From positions 41,044-105,043 of the forward strand of contig CABXOW010000002.1 of assembly GCA_902513955.1 (NCBI GenBank): a stretch of 64,000 nucleotides of DNA, read 5' to 3'. The translations under genes were made by a program, and so were the position numbers. The stretch comes from an uncultured Pelagibacteraceae bacterium. GTDB lineage: Bacteria > Pseudomonadota > Alphaproteobacteria > Pelagibacterales > Pelagibacteraceae. Below, one piece after another: positions 49,190 to 58,513 of the stretch; the first letter of the stretch is position 1; each line of letters begins with the position of its first letter. Under the pieces are notes generated by a model. The model saw nothing but the letters and a program-made list of their open reading frames with translations. It was not told the DNA's origin and did no database searches.

Positions 49190-49930
49190 TTAATTAACGG
49201 TTTTTTTAATTATATCAATGAATTTTTTTGAACTTTGTGAGGCTCCACCAATCAAAAAACCATCAATAATGTTGATATCTTTTAATTGAACAATATTTTT
49301 ATTGTTTACAGAGCCACCATATAAAACTTTTGGAGTTTTTTTACGAAATTTACTTTTGATGTATGAAATTGAATTTAATAAGTCGTTTGATTTTGGAATT
49401 AAACCTGTGCCAATAGACCATACTGGTTCATAGGCTATAATTACATTTGAAGTATCCCTAACAGACTTTAATCCATTGTAAATTTGTTTCGCTAATACTT
49501 TATTAGTTCTTTTTTTTCTTTTTTCACTAAGTGTTTCTCCTATACAAAAGATGACTTTTAATTTTGATTTAATCGCACTTTTAATTTTTAAATTAATCAA
49601 TTTATCAGTTTCACCAGATTGTCTATTTTCTGAATGTCCTAAAATAACATATTTGGCTCCAACGTTTTTTAACATTTTTGAATTAATATGTCCTGTAAAA
49701 GCTCCATAGTTTTCACTCTCATGGCAATTTTGTGCTCCAACTTCTAGATTTGTTTTTTTAAACCTTTTTGAAAGTGGGCGTATTAAAGTGTTAGGAGGAC
49801 AGTAAACAATTCTAAACTTAGTATTTTTATTATTTTTTGAAAATTTTATAACACTATCAAGTGAATTTAATGTTCTTAAATCACCAAACATTTTCCAATT
49901 AGCTATAAAATACATATATTTATTTGTCAT
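49190..49930 (-). CDS. tpiA: Triosephosphate isomerase
   Basis: Interconverts dihydroxyacetone phosphate and glyceraldehyde 3-phosphate. The 246-residue TIM barrel shows the active-site lysine in ANWKM (residue about 13), the electrophilic histidine in ILGHSENRQ, the catalytic glutamate in AYEPVWSIGTG and the phosphate-binding LYGGSVN and GFLIGGAS loops. It is divergent from ppiD with 55 bp between. Confidence 0.97.
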   Translation of the reverse strand: MTNKYMYFIANWKMFGDLRTLNSLDSVIKFSKNNKNTKFRIVYCPPNTLIRPLSKRFKKTNLEVGAQNCHESENYGAFTGHINSKMLKNVGAKYVILGHSENRQSGETDKLINLKIKSAIKSKLKVIFCIGETLSEKRKKRTNKVLAKQIYNGLKSVRDTSNVIIAYEPVWSIGTGLIPKSNDLLNSISYIKSKFRKKTPKVLYGGSVNNKNIVQLKDINIIDGFLIGGASQSSKKFIDIIKKTVN

Positions 49931-49985
49931 AATTGAAATTTTAATCTATAGATTTGTTTTTTACAGATCAATAAATATATAGCTA

Positions 49986-51407
49986 ATGATAGAAACTTTG
50001 AAAAAATTTGGTGGAAAAAAATTAGGTGGTTTAATCTTAATTGCCGTCATTATAATTGCATTTGGTTTTGGAGGTTTTGGAGGGGGTTTTAGTACTAACA
50101 ATCAAAACAATATAGCTAAAATTAATAAAACTAATGTGACCACACAAGATTTTATGAACTATTTAAATGAAAGTGGAATTTCACAACAAGCTATTAGAGA
50201 TAATTTAGAAAATAATATAATTGAAGAATTACTATCAGGACTTATTTCAACAACCTTAATTGACTTAGAGGTGGATGATTTTGATCTTTCAATTACTCAA
50301 TTAACAGTCTTAAAAAAGATTAAAGAAAATAAAAATTTTCAAGATGAAAATAATGTTTTTCAAAGAACTAAGTATGAAAAATTTTTACTATCAAATAATA
50401 TGTCGGCACCCATGTTTGAATTACAATTAAAAAATCGTGAACTTCAAAAACATTTATTTGATTTTATTGGAGCAGGAACAATAACTCCTGATTTTCTAGT
50501 TAAAAAAAAATTTGAAGAAGAAAATAAATCTTTAGATCTTGAATATTTTGCTATGGCAAACCTTTATAAAGATAAAGATGATTACACTAATTTAGATATT
50601 CAAAAGTTTTTAGAAGAAAATAAAAATGAATTAAAAAGTGAATATATTGATTTTAAATATGTAGTTTTAAATCCTAAAAATTTAATTGGTTTAGAGGAAT
50701 TTAATCAACAATTCTTCGATGAAATAGATATGATTGAAAACAAAATATCTCAAGGGAATAGTTTTGATTCTATAATTCAAAATTTAAATGTGAACGTCAA
50801 AGAAGTTAAAGAATTTACACCTACTACGACAAAAAAAACAAATGAGGATAACATTTATTCAAAAAGATCTACAAAAATAAATCTTGTTGAAAATGGAGAT
50901 AATTTTTTATTATACAATATAACAAACCAATACGATAAAGATCCTGATTTAACAGATGAAACTATCAAAAATGGAATTCGTGAATTGGTATATCAAAAAG
51001 GTAAATTTGATAAAAATAAAAATATTTTAGAGGAAATTCAAAAAAAAGAATTTAACAACAATAAGTTTAAAGAAATGGCAGGTTTTAGCATTGAATACAT
51101 AACTTTAAATTCAATTAATGATAATGAAACATTTGAGAAAAACTCAGTAAAAATACTTTATTCATTACCTATTAATTCCTTTACACTAGTAAATGATAAA
51201 GAAAATAAAATTTATCTAGTAAAATTAGTTAATACAAAAAAAAATACTTTTAATGAAACTGACGAACATTACTTAAATTTTGTCAACAATCAAAATACTA
51301 ACACTAGAAAATCTATTCTTCAGTCTTATGATCTCTTACTAAACACAAAATATCAAGTTCAATTAAATCAGAAAACTATTGATAGAGTTAAAAATTATTT
51401 CAAATGA
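49986..51407 (+). CDS. ppiD: PpiD-like periplasmic chaperone without a clear parvulin domain
   Basis: A 473-residue membrane-anchored protein: a basic start, a glycine-rich signal-anchor (about 15-34), and a periplasmic region beginning with the SurA_N-like segment AKINKTNVTTQDFMNYLNESG, as in PpiD/SurA folding factors. PpiD is normally about 620 residues with a parvulin domain (HILI...GG.L motifs) in the middle; those motifs are missing here. The position between tpiA and trpE is the alphaproteobacterial ppiD locus, which supports the call. It overlaps trpE by 4 bp. Confidence 0.78.
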   Translation: MIETLKKFGGKKLGGLILIAVIIIAFGFGGFGGGFSTNNQNNIAKINKTNVTTQDFMNYLNESGISQQAIRDNLENNIIEELLSGLISTTLIDLEVDDFDLSITQLTVLKKIKENKNFQDENNVFQRTKYEKFLLSNNMSAPMFELQLKNRELQKHLFDFIGAGTITPDFLVKKKFEEENKSLDLEYFAMANLYKDKDDYTNLDIQKFLEENKNELKSEYIDFKYVVLNPKNLIGLEEFNQQFFDEIDMIENKISQGNSFDSIIQNLNVNVKEVKEFTPTTTKKTNEDNIYSKRSTKINLVENGDNFLLYNITNQYDKDPDLTDETIKNGIRELVYQKGKFDKNKNILEEIQKKEFNNNKFKEMAGFSIEYITLNSINDNETFEKNSVKILYSLPINSFTLVNDKENKIYLVKLVNTKKNTFNETDEHYLNFVNNQNTNTRKSILQSYDLLLNTKYQVQLNQKTIDRVKNYFK

Positions 51408-52864
51408 TAATAAATCGAAACTTCAAAGATTTTAAGTTTCGACATAGAAGCAATAAAAATCAAATAATCTATACATCTAAAAAAGTTAAAAATGATGATG
51501 AGGTTATAAATCTTATAGATAATTTTCTTATTGAAAAAAATAGTTTTATTTTTGAGTCTGTAGAAAAAGGCAAAATTAAAGGTAGATACACTATATTTGG
51601 TAAAAACCCTGATAAAATTTGGGAATTTAATAACAAAAATTCATATTTAATTAAGAATAAAAAAAAAATTAAATTAAAAGATAAACCAGATGAATTAATA
51701 GAAAAAATAATTGAAGAATTTAAATTTGAAACACCAAAAAAATTACCAAAGATATGTTCTTTAATATCTGGATATTTTTCATATGACTCTATTAGATATA
51801 TAGAAAAAATACCGAATAACTGCAAAAATGATCTTAATTTACCTGATGTTAGATTATTAAGACCTAGAACACTTGTAATTCATGATAATTTAAAAAAAGA
51901 AATTTTTTATATTATAAATATTTTTAATGATGAAAAAATTAGTAATTATCAAAAAAAGTTTGATGATATAAAGTCAGAACTTTTTAAACTTTCAATTCAA
52001 TCCTCTATAAAAAATTTAAGCAAATCAAAAAACAAGATTGTTAAAGAAATTAAGGTTAAATCAAACACACCCAAAAATAAATTTCTTAATATGGTTAATA
52101 AAGCTAAAAAATACATAAAATTAGGTGATATTTTTCAAGTTGTCTTAAGTCAAAGGTTTGAAGCAAAATTAACAAAAAATCCTCTAGAAATTTATAAAAA
52201 ATTAAGAATTACAAATCCCTCTCCTTTTATGTTTTTCTTTAATTTTAAAGATTTTCAAATAGTTGGGGCTAGCCCTGAAATATTAGTAAGGTTGAGAGAT
52301 AACAAAATAACAGTAAGGCCTATAGCCGGTACTAGACCAAGAGGAAAAACATATAAAGAAGATCTTTATTACGAAAAAGATTTATTAAAAGATAAAAAAG
52401 AATTGTCAGAACATTTAATGCTTTTGGATTTAGGAAGAAACGATGCAGGTAAAGTTTCTAAAATTAATTCAGTTAAAGTTACTGAGAGCTTTATTATTGA
52501 GAGATACTCTCATGTTATGCATATAGTTTCTAACGTAATAGGCGAATACAATAAAAAGTTCTCTAAATTTAAGTCTTTATTAGCAGGGTTTCCCGCAGGT
52601 ACTGTGTCAGGGGCTCCAAAAATTAGAGCTATGGAAATTATTGATGAACTAGAAACGACTAGAAGAAAAGTGTACGCTGGTGGAATTGGATATTTCTCAG
52701 CTAATGGAGAGTTTGATACTTGCATTGCTTTAAGAACAGCAGTTGTAAAAAATAAAAAATTTTATGTGCAAGCTGGAGCAGGTATAGTAGCAGACAGCAA
52801 ACCAAATAAAGAATATGATGAAACCGTTAATAAAGCTAAAGCTTTGATTAATGCTTTAAGATAA
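51404..52864 (+). CDS. trpE: Anthranilate synthase component I
   Basis: Chorismate-binding subunit that makes anthranilate, the first step of tryptophan synthesis. The 486-residue protein has the N-terminal lid domain (about 1-190) and the core with IFQVVLSQRFEA, VGASPEILVR, RPIAGTRPRGKT, LDLGRNDAGKVS, FPAGTVSGAPKIRAMEIID and VQAGAGIVADS. Length is normal. It follows ppiD with a 4 bp overlap and no space for a classical trp attenuator leader. Confidence 0.97.
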   Translation: MIINRNFKDFKFRHRSNKNQIIYTSKKVKNDDEVINLIDNFLIEKNSFIFESVEKGKIKGRYTIFGKNPDKIWEFNNKNSYLIKNKKKIKLKDKPDELIEKIIEEFKFETPKKLPKICSLISGYFSYDSIRYIEKIPNNCKNDLNLPDVRLLRPRTLVIHDNLKKEIFYIINIFNDEKISNYQKKFDDIKSELFKLSIQSSIKNLSKSKNKIVKEIKVKSNTPKNKFLNMVNKAKKYIKLGDIFQVVLSQRFEAKLTKNPLEIYKKLRITNPSPFMFFFNFKDFQIVGASPEILVRLRDNKITVRPIAGTRPRGKTYKEDLYYEKDLLKDKKELSEHLMLLDLGRNDAGKVSKINSVKVTESFIIERYSHVMHIVSNVIGEYNKKFSKFKSLLAGFPAGTVSGAPKIRAMEIIDELETTRRKVYAGGIGYFSANGEFDTCIALRTAVVKNKKFYVQAGAGIVADSKPNKEYDETVNKAKALINALR

Positions 52865-53430
52865 TGAAAATATTGTTGATAGATAATTATGATAGTTTTA
52901 CATTTAATCTTTACCACTATCTTTCATCATTAAGGACAAAAGTTGATGTAATTAGAAATGATAAAATTACATCTAAAGAAATTATAAAAAGTAAATATAA
53001 TAAAATCGTAATTTCACCAGGTCCTGGAAATCCAAATCAATCTGGAAATTGTTTGGATATTTTAAAAACTCTTCATAAAGATATTCCTTTTCTGGGTGTG
53101 TGTTTAGGTCATCAAATAATAGGCCAAGTTTTTGGCTCTAAAATTATTCAAGCAAAAAAATTAATGCATGGAAAGACAAGTAAAATTAAATCTAAGAAAA
53201 TTGGAATTTTAAAAAATCTTCCAAAAACATTTGATGCTACAAGGTATCATAGTTTGATTATTGAAAAAAAATCTTTATCAAACGATTTAGAAATTACAGC
53301 AGAAACCGATGACGGGTTAATAATGGGTGTTAAACATAAACAGTATAATATTCATGGTGTACAATTCCACCCGGAAAGTATTAAAACTAAACTAGGAATT
53401 AAAATATTAAAAAATTTTATAAATTATTAA
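52864..53430 (+). CDS. trpG: Anthranilate synthase component II (glutamine amidotransferase)
   Basis: Supplies ammonia to TrpE from glutamine. The 188-residue class I glutaminase has LLIDNYDSFTFNLYHYL at the start, ISPGPGNP, the nucleophile cysteine in LGVCLGHQIIGQ (about residue 81) and the HPES histidine-glutamate pair near the C-terminus. It is joined to trpE by a one-base overlap and followed by trpD after 3 bp. A PabA role in folate synthesis is also possible in small genomes. Confidence 0.95.
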   Translation: MKILLIDNYDSFTFNLYHYLSSLRTKVDVIRNDKITSKEIIKSKYNKIVISPGPGNPNQSGNCLDILKTLHKDIPFLGVCLGHQIIGQVFGSKIIQAKKLMHGKTSKIKSKKIGILKNLPKTFDATRYHSLIIEKKSLSNDLEITAETDDGLIMGVKHKQYNIHGVQFHPESIKTKLGIKILKNFINY

Positions 53431-53433
53431 TAA

Positions 53434-54426
53434 ATGGAAAAAATTTTAGAAAAATTAAGACAAAAAGAAAACTTAACATTTGAGGAGAGTAAATCGGCTT
53501 TCGAATTATTAATGTCTGGTAAAGCCAGTGAAGATGAAATTTATGATTTTTTAACCCTACTCTCTGAAAAAGGTGAAGTGTCAGATGAAATTGCTGGTGG
53601 TGTTTATGTTCTTAGAGAAAAATCAAAAAGAGTAAATGTTAGTAATTGTGTAGATACTTGTGGTACGGGAGGAGATGGCATGAATACTCTAAATATCTCT
53701 ACAGCTTCAGCTTTACTTTTAGCTAGTATGGGAACAAAAGTAGCTAAACACGGCAATAAAGCTGTATCATCAAAATGTGGGTCTGGGGATGTTTTGGATG
53801 CTCTTAAGATTAAAATAGATCTCGAGCCAAGTGATATAGAAAAAGAAATTAATAATAATAACTTTGGTTTTATGTTTGCACCGAATTACCATATTGCAAT
53901 GAAATTTGTTGGACCAGTAAGAAAAAAAATTGGTAAAAGAACTATTTTTAATATGATTGGGCCATTAAGTAATCCAGCATTAGTTGATAGGCAAGTTGTA
54001 GGAGTTTTTGATAAAAAATTACTCATGATATTTGCTGAAGGACTAAAAAATTTAGATATTAAGTTTGCATGGATTGTAAATAGTGAAGATGGTTTAGATG
54101 AAATTTCTCCTTTTGCAAAATCTAATGTAATTCAATTAAAAAATGGAAAAATATCTAAAATAATAATTGATCCAAAATCTCTAAACATAAATGCTGAAAA
54201 ATTTGAAAATTTAATTGGTGATGATGCTAATTTTAATGCTGATAAGATGATTGAAATTTTTAAAGGTAAAGATAATGATTTTTCAAAAGCTGTTTGTTTA
54301 AATGCTGCGGCTGGATTAATAGTTAGTGAAAAATTCACAGAATTTTTAGATGCTTATAATTTCTCAAGGGAATTTATTTTATCTGGTAAGACCTACTCAC
54401 ATTTAAAAAAAATACAAAATGCCTGA
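53434..54426 (+). CDS. trpD: Anthranilate phosphoribosyltransferase
   Basis: Attaches phosphoribose to anthranilate. The 330-residue protein has the glycine loop DTCGTGGDGMNTLNIST (about 72), the KHGNKAVSSKCGSGDVL segment and the FNMIGPLSNPA motif. Length is normal for the family. It overlaps trpC by 8 bp. Confidence 0.97.
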   Translation: MEKILEKLRQKENLTFEESKSAFELLMSGKASEDEIYDFLTLLSEKGEVSDEIAGGVYVLREKSKRVNVSNCVDTCGTGGDGMNTLNISTASALLLASMGTKVAKHGNKAVSSKCGSGDVLDALKIKIDLEPSDIEKEINNNNFGFMFAPNYHIAMKFVGPVRKKIGKRTIFNMIGPLSNPALVDRQVVGVFDKKLLMIFAEGLKNLDIKFAWIVNSEDGLDEISPFAKSNVIQLKNGKISKIIIDPKSLNINAEKFENLIGDDANFNADKMIEIFKGKDNDFSKAVCLNAAAGLIVSEKFTEFLDAYNFSREFILSGKTYSHLKKIQNA

Positions 54427-55210
54427 AAATATATTAAGTAATATAATTACAAAAAAAATTGAAAGAGTAGATTTTTTAAAAAAATCAACAAGCCTAGAGT
54501 TTTTGAATGAAATTATAGATAAAAATAATATCTATATTGATTTTAAAAAAAAAATTCAAAATAATATAATTCAAGATAAAATTTCAATAATAGCTGAAAT
54601 TAAAAAAGCTAGTCCTTCAGCAGGCGTAATTATAGAAAATTATAATCCTGTTGAAATTGCGAAAATTTATAACGAAAATAATGTCACTTGCTTATCTATA
54701 CTTACAGAAGAAGATTTTTTTTTAGGAAAATTAATACATATCAGTAAAATTAAACAAAAATTTAAATTACCAGTTTTATGTAAAGATTTTTTTATTGATA
54801 AATTTCAAATACCTTTAGCAAAAAGTTACGGTGCTGATGCAATTTTAATTATTCTAGCGGGAGTGTCTGATGATTTAGCTAATGAATTATATGAAGAAGC
54901 TTTAAGATTTAACATGTCGGTTATCGTTGAAGTACATACTGTAGAAGAAGCGGAAAAAGCTTTGAATTTTAAAAATGCTTTAATTGGAATTAACAATAGA
55001 AATTTAAAAACACTTAAAACTAATATAAATACAACCTACGATATTCATAATGTACTTATGAGCTACCAAGGACCTTTAATTTCTGAAAGTGGTATTAAAA
55101 CAAAAGATGAACTTTTAGATTTAAAGAATAAAACTTCTATTAAAACTTTTTTAATTGGTGAATCACTTTTAAAAAATTTATCAGAAAATTCTATTTTCTC
55201 TGTTTTATAG
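54419..55210 (+). CDS. trpC: Indole-3-glycerol phosphate synthase
   Basis: Closes the indole ring of tryptophan. The 263-residue TIM barrel has ISIIAEIKKASPSAGVI, SILTEEDFFLG, PVLCKDFFIDKFQI with the catalytic lysine, GINNRNLKTLKTN and LISESGIKT. It ends trpE-G-D-C; trpF, trpB and trpA are not in this window. In many alphaproteobacteria moaC and moeA follow before lexA; here lexA is next. Confidence 0.96.
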   Translation: MPENILSNIITKKIERVDFLKKSTSLEFLNEIIDKNNIYIDFKKKIQNNIIQDKISIIAEIKKASPSAGVIIENYNPVEIAKIYNENNVTCLSILTEEDFFLGKLIHISKIKQKFKLPVLCKDFFIDKFQIPLAKSYGADAILIILAGVSDDLANELYEEALRFNMSVIVEVHTVEEAEKALNFKNALIGINNRNLKTLKTNINTTYDIHNVLMSYQGPLISESGIKTKDELLDLKNKTSIKTFLIGESLLKNLSENSIFSVL

Positions 55211-55260
55211 ATAAATTAACCCACATTTTACTTGGTTTTTTAACTATTGTTTATTTATAA

Positions 55261-55275
55261 GAACTTTTATAGAAC
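55261..55275. promoter_or_regulatory. LexA (SOS) box 1 upstream of lexA
   Basis: GAACTTTTATAGAAC is GAAC-N7-GAAC, the reverse complement of GTTC-N7-GTTC, the alphaproteobacterial LexA operator. It ends 24 bp before the lexA start codon. Confidence 0.82.
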
Positions 55276-55282
55276 ATTGTTT

Positions 55283-55297
55283 GTACGATATTTGTTC
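55283..55297. promoter_or_regulatory. LexA (SOS) box 2, ending two bases before the lexA ATG
   Basis: GTACGATATTTGTTC is GTAC-N7-GTTC, one mismatch from GTTC-N7-GTTC. Its start is 22 bp from that of box 1, two DNA turns. Lying so close to the ATG it takes the place of any Shine-Dalgarno site. Confidence 0.72.
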
Positions 55298-55299
55298 TT

Positions 55300-55977
55300 A
55301 TGCTTACTAAAAAACAAAAAAACCTGCTTTTATTTATCAACAAGAAGTTGAGAAGTTCTGGAGTTTCACCTTCTTATGAGGAAATGAAACAATCACTAAA
55401 TTTAAAATCTAAATCAGGAATTCATAGATTAATTAGTGCATTAGAAGAAAGAGGATTTATTAAAAGATTAGCTCACAAAGCAAGAGCATTAGAGGTAATT
55501 AAATTACCAGAAACAGCGTCTGCAAATGATATTTATAATAGTTTTTCACCCAGTGTAATTAAAGGTGGATTGGATGAAGTTAATATAAATTCTGATGAAA
55601 TGGAAGTTCCAGTTCTTGGAAAAATAGCAGCTGGTACACCGGTAGAAGCTATACAAAATGAGGTATCAAGAATTCCTCTACCAAGTAATTTAGAAAAAAA
55701 TGGTGATTATTTTGGATTAAAAGTTCAGGGAGACTCTATGATCGAAGCGGGTATCAATGAAGGTGATACTGTAATTATAAAAAGAACTGATACTGCTGAT
55801 AATGGAAAAATTGTTGTAGCTTTAATTGATGAGCATGAAGCAATGCTTAAAAGAATTCGTAAAAAAGGCAAAGTTGTAGCACTTGAGAGCGCTAATAAAA
55901 ACTACGAAACAAAGATTTTTGGACCAGATAGAGTTAAGGTTCAAGGTGTTTTGGTATCTTTATATAGAAACTTTTAA
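55300..55977 (+). CDS. lexA: SOS repressor LexA
   Basis: Repressor of the DNA-damage response that cleaves itself when RecA is activated. The 225-residue protein has a winged-helix domain (about 1-66, SPSYEEMKQSLNLKSKSGIHRLI), a linker, the cleavage site Ala111-Gly112 in KIAAGTP, and the S24 protease core with Ser146 (QGDSMIEAG) and Lys184 (AMLKRI). The ATG at 55300 gives the family N-terminus MLTKKQ. No Shine-Dalgarno sequence precedes it. Two LexA boxes upstream indicate autoregulation. Confidence 0.97.
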   Translation: MLTKKQKNLLLFINKKLRSSGVSPSYEEMKQSLNLKSKSGIHRLISALEERGFIKRLAHKARALEVIKLPETASANDIYNSFSPSVIKGGLDEVNINSDEMEVPVLGKIAAGTPVEAIQNEVSRIPLPSNLEKNGDYFGLKVQGDSMIEAGINEGDTVIIKRTDTADNGKIVVALIDEHEAMLKRIRKKGKVVALESANKNYETKIFGPDRVKVQGVLVSLYRNF

Positions 55978-55999
55978 AAAAATAGTCTAAATATCACTG

Positions 56000-57400
56000 A
56001 TGTCAAAAGTAGCAACACGATTTGCTCCCTCTCCTACTGGAGCTCTTCATATTGGTGGTGTAAGAACAGCACTATTTAATTGGTTATTTTCTAAAAACCA
56101 AAAAGGAACATTTCATTTAAGAATTGAAGATACAGATAAAGAAAGGTCTAAGGATGAGCACAAAATTCAAATTATTAAATCTCTAAAATGGATTGGCATA
56201 GAACATGATGGTGAGGAGTATATTCAATCAACTAAAATTAAAGATCACATAAATGTTGCAAATGAATTATTAAAAAATGGCAATGCTTATAAGTGTTTTT
56301 GTTCTAATGAAGAAATTGAAGAACAAAAAAAGAAGGCTAGACAAAAAAAACTTCCTTATATTTATAATAGAAAATGGAGGGATATACCGGAATCTGAAGC
56401 CCCCAAAGATATAAAACCAGTAATTAGATTTAAAAGTAAAATAGAAGGATCAACAATACTAAAAGATTTGGTTCAAGGTGATGTTGAAATTGATAATAAT
56501 ACAATTGAAGATTTTATAATTTTAAGAAATGATGGTACGCCAACATATAATTTGTCTGCCACTGTCGATGATCACCAAATGAGTATGACGCATATCATTA
56601 GAGGAGATGATCATAAAATTAATACTTTTAAACAAATGCAAATTTATTTAGCAATGAATTGGGGCCTACCAAAGTTTGCACATATACCTCTTATTCACAC
56701 AATAGAAGGTAAAAAATTATCAAAAAGAGATAATGCATCAACATTAGATGACTATTCTAAAATTGGCATTATGCCTGATGCATTAAGAAATTATTTACTC
56801 AGATTAGGTTGGTCTTTTGAAGATAAGGAAATATTTACTCTAGATGAGAGTATTGAACACTTTAACTTAGAAGGTATCGGTAAATCTCCTTCAAAACTAG
56901 ATATGAGCAGAATTTTATCAATGAATGAGCATTATATAAAAAACATTGATGAGAATGAGCTCTATAAACATCTAGTAGAATATTGTGAAACTTATAAAGA
57001 AAAGATTAACCCAGTAAAAGAAGTAAAAATCAAACCATCTTTATCTTTCCTTAAAAATAAAGCAAAAACTTTAGAAGATATTTATAATAATACAAAATAT
57101 ATAATATTAGATGAAGTAAAATTTAAAGATGAGGATTTAAATTTAATAGATGATAATGCTAAGAGTATCATAAAAGAATTTAATAATAATCTAAAAAGTA
57201 TAAAAAATTTAGATAAAGAAAATCTTGAACCAATCGTAAATGAATTAATAAAAAAATATGAAACAAATTTTAAAGGAGTTGGTCAACCATTAAGAGTGGC
57301 TTTAACTGGTTCTAAATTTGGCCCAGGACTTTATGATATTATAATTTCTTTGGGTAAAGAAGAAGTGAAAAAAAGGTTAGAAAGAAAGATACTTGCTTAA
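56000..57400 (+). CDS. gltX: Glutamyl-tRNA synthetase
   Basis: Class I synthetase charging tRNA-Glu. The 466-residue protein has the HIGH-type motif APSPTGALHIGGVRTALFNWLF and the KMSKS-type motif GKKLSKRDNASTL (about 236), then the helical anticodon-binding domain ending GPGLYDIIISLGKEEVKKRL. Whether it is discriminating or also charges tRNA-Gln cannot be judged. Its 3' end overlaps the convergent lpxB by 24 bp. Confidence 0.97.
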   Translation: MSKVATRFAPSPTGALHIGGVRTALFNWLFSKNQKGTFHLRIEDTDKERSKDEHKIQIIKSLKWIGIEHDGEEYIQSTKIKDHINVANELLKNGNAYKCFCSNEEIEEQKKKARQKKLPYIYNRKWRDIPESEAPKDIKPVIRFKSKIEGSTILKDLVQGDVEIDNNTIEDFIILRNDGTPTYNLSATVDDHQMSMTHIIRGDDHKINTFKQMQIYLAMNWGLPKFAHIPLIHTIEGKKLSKRDNASTLDDYSKIGIMPDALRNYLLRLGWSFEDKEIFTLDESIEHFNLEGIGKSPSKLDMSRILSMNEHYIKNIDENELYKHLVEYCETYKEKINPVKEVKIKPSLSFLKNKAKTLEDIYNNTKYIILDEVKFKDEDLNLIDDNAKSIIKEFNNNLKSIKNLDKENLEPIVNELIKKYETNFKGVGQPLRVALTGSKFGPGLYDIIISLGKEEVKKRLERKILA

Positions 57401-58513
57401 AATTGAAGCTGACTCATTTGAAGAAGATGTTTTAGATTTGATGCCCTCTAAAGTTTTATTACAATCACTTAATTGTTTTTCTATTAAATTTGGATTTTTT
57501 AAGAAATAAATAACTGTATTGAAAATTTCTCTAGCATTACATTCATTTTGTAATAATTCTGGAATTACTTCTCTGCCATTGATTATATTTATAATATTAG
57601 CAAATTTAACATTTACTAATAATTTGAAAATCATAAAGTTTATATAGCTTAATTTATAAATTATTATTGATGGAACATTTGCACTTGAAATTTGTAACGA
57701 AACAGTACCTGATTTAGAAACAGCAAATATTGAGTCAGATAATATTTGTGATTTGATATTTTCATCAGAGACAACATCTACGTTATTTAAACCAGTGCTA
57801 TTCATTTCATTAATAATAAAATCTTTATTTTCGTCTGTGGCATGAAAAACAAAAGAATAAATATTTTCTTTTTTATTCATGAGTTTAATAAAATCTAACA
57901 ATATAGGTAAAAGTACATTTGTTTCTGATTTACGACTACCAGGAAAAATTGATATAATTTTCTTATCTTTAGATATCAAATCATTTAAATCTGTTTTTAC
58001 ATTTTCGTTTTTTTCAATTAGTGGATGTCCTACGAATGTAGTTTTAATATTTTCTGGTTCAAAATATTTTTTTTCAAAATTAAATAATAAAAGCATATGA
58101 TCTATAAATTTTTTAATTTTTTTAACCCTATTTTTTCGCCAAACCCAAACTTGAGGGGCAACATAATGAATTGTTTTAATATTATTATTTATCTTTTTAA
58201 CTCTTTCAGCTACTCTTAATGTAAAATCAGGGCTATCAACGCTAAACAATATATCTGGATTAAATTTTATAATTTCATCAACTGTTTTATTAATTCTATT
58301 CCTTATCTTAAAAATATTAAGCAATACGCTTGTAAACCCAAGATAAGTAATTTCTTTAAGGTCAAAAATTGATTGAATACCAAGCTTTTTAATATGAGTT
58401 CCTCCTACAGATAAATACTCAACATTAGGGTCTTGCAGCATTAGCTTTGAAATAACTGTTGAAGCTAATTTGTCTCCAGAAGGTTCACCAGTTAAAATGA
58501 ATATTTTCTTCAT
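57377..58513 (-). CDS. lpxB: Lipid-A-disaccharide synthase
   Basis: GT19 glycosyltransferase joining lipid X and UDP-2,3-diacylglucosamine into the lipid A disaccharide. The 378-residue protein shows ILTGEPSGDKLAS at the start, VDSPDFTLRVAERVKK, HYVAPQVWVWRKNRVKKIKK, FVGHPLIE and FPGSRKSE, all characteristic. Length is typical. It overlaps lpxI by 4 bp and ends the bamA-lpx run. Confidence 0.96.
   Translation of the reverse strand: MKKIFILTGEPSGDKLASTVISKLMLQDPNVEYLSVGGTHIKKLGIQSIFDLKEITYLGFTSVLLNIFKIRNRINKTVDEIIKFNPDILFSVDSPDFTLRVAERVKKINNNIKTIHYVAPQVWVWRKNRVKKIKKFIDHMLLLFNFEKKYFEPENIKTTFVGHPLIEKNENVKTDLNDLISKDKKIISIFPGSRKSETNVLLPILLDFIKLMNKKENIYSFVFHATDENKDFIINEMNSTGLNNVDVVSDENIKSQILSDSIFAVSKSGTVSLQISSANVPSIIIYKLSYINFMIFKLLVNVKFANIINIINGREVIPELLQNECNAREIFNTVIYFLKNPNLIEKQLSDCNKTLEGIKSKTSSSNESASILSKYLSF

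Noticed and set aside
51404..51410. trp attenuator leader before trpE.
   Set aside because: trpE overlaps ppiD by 4 bp, leaving no leader; no Trp-rich peptide or hairpins there.
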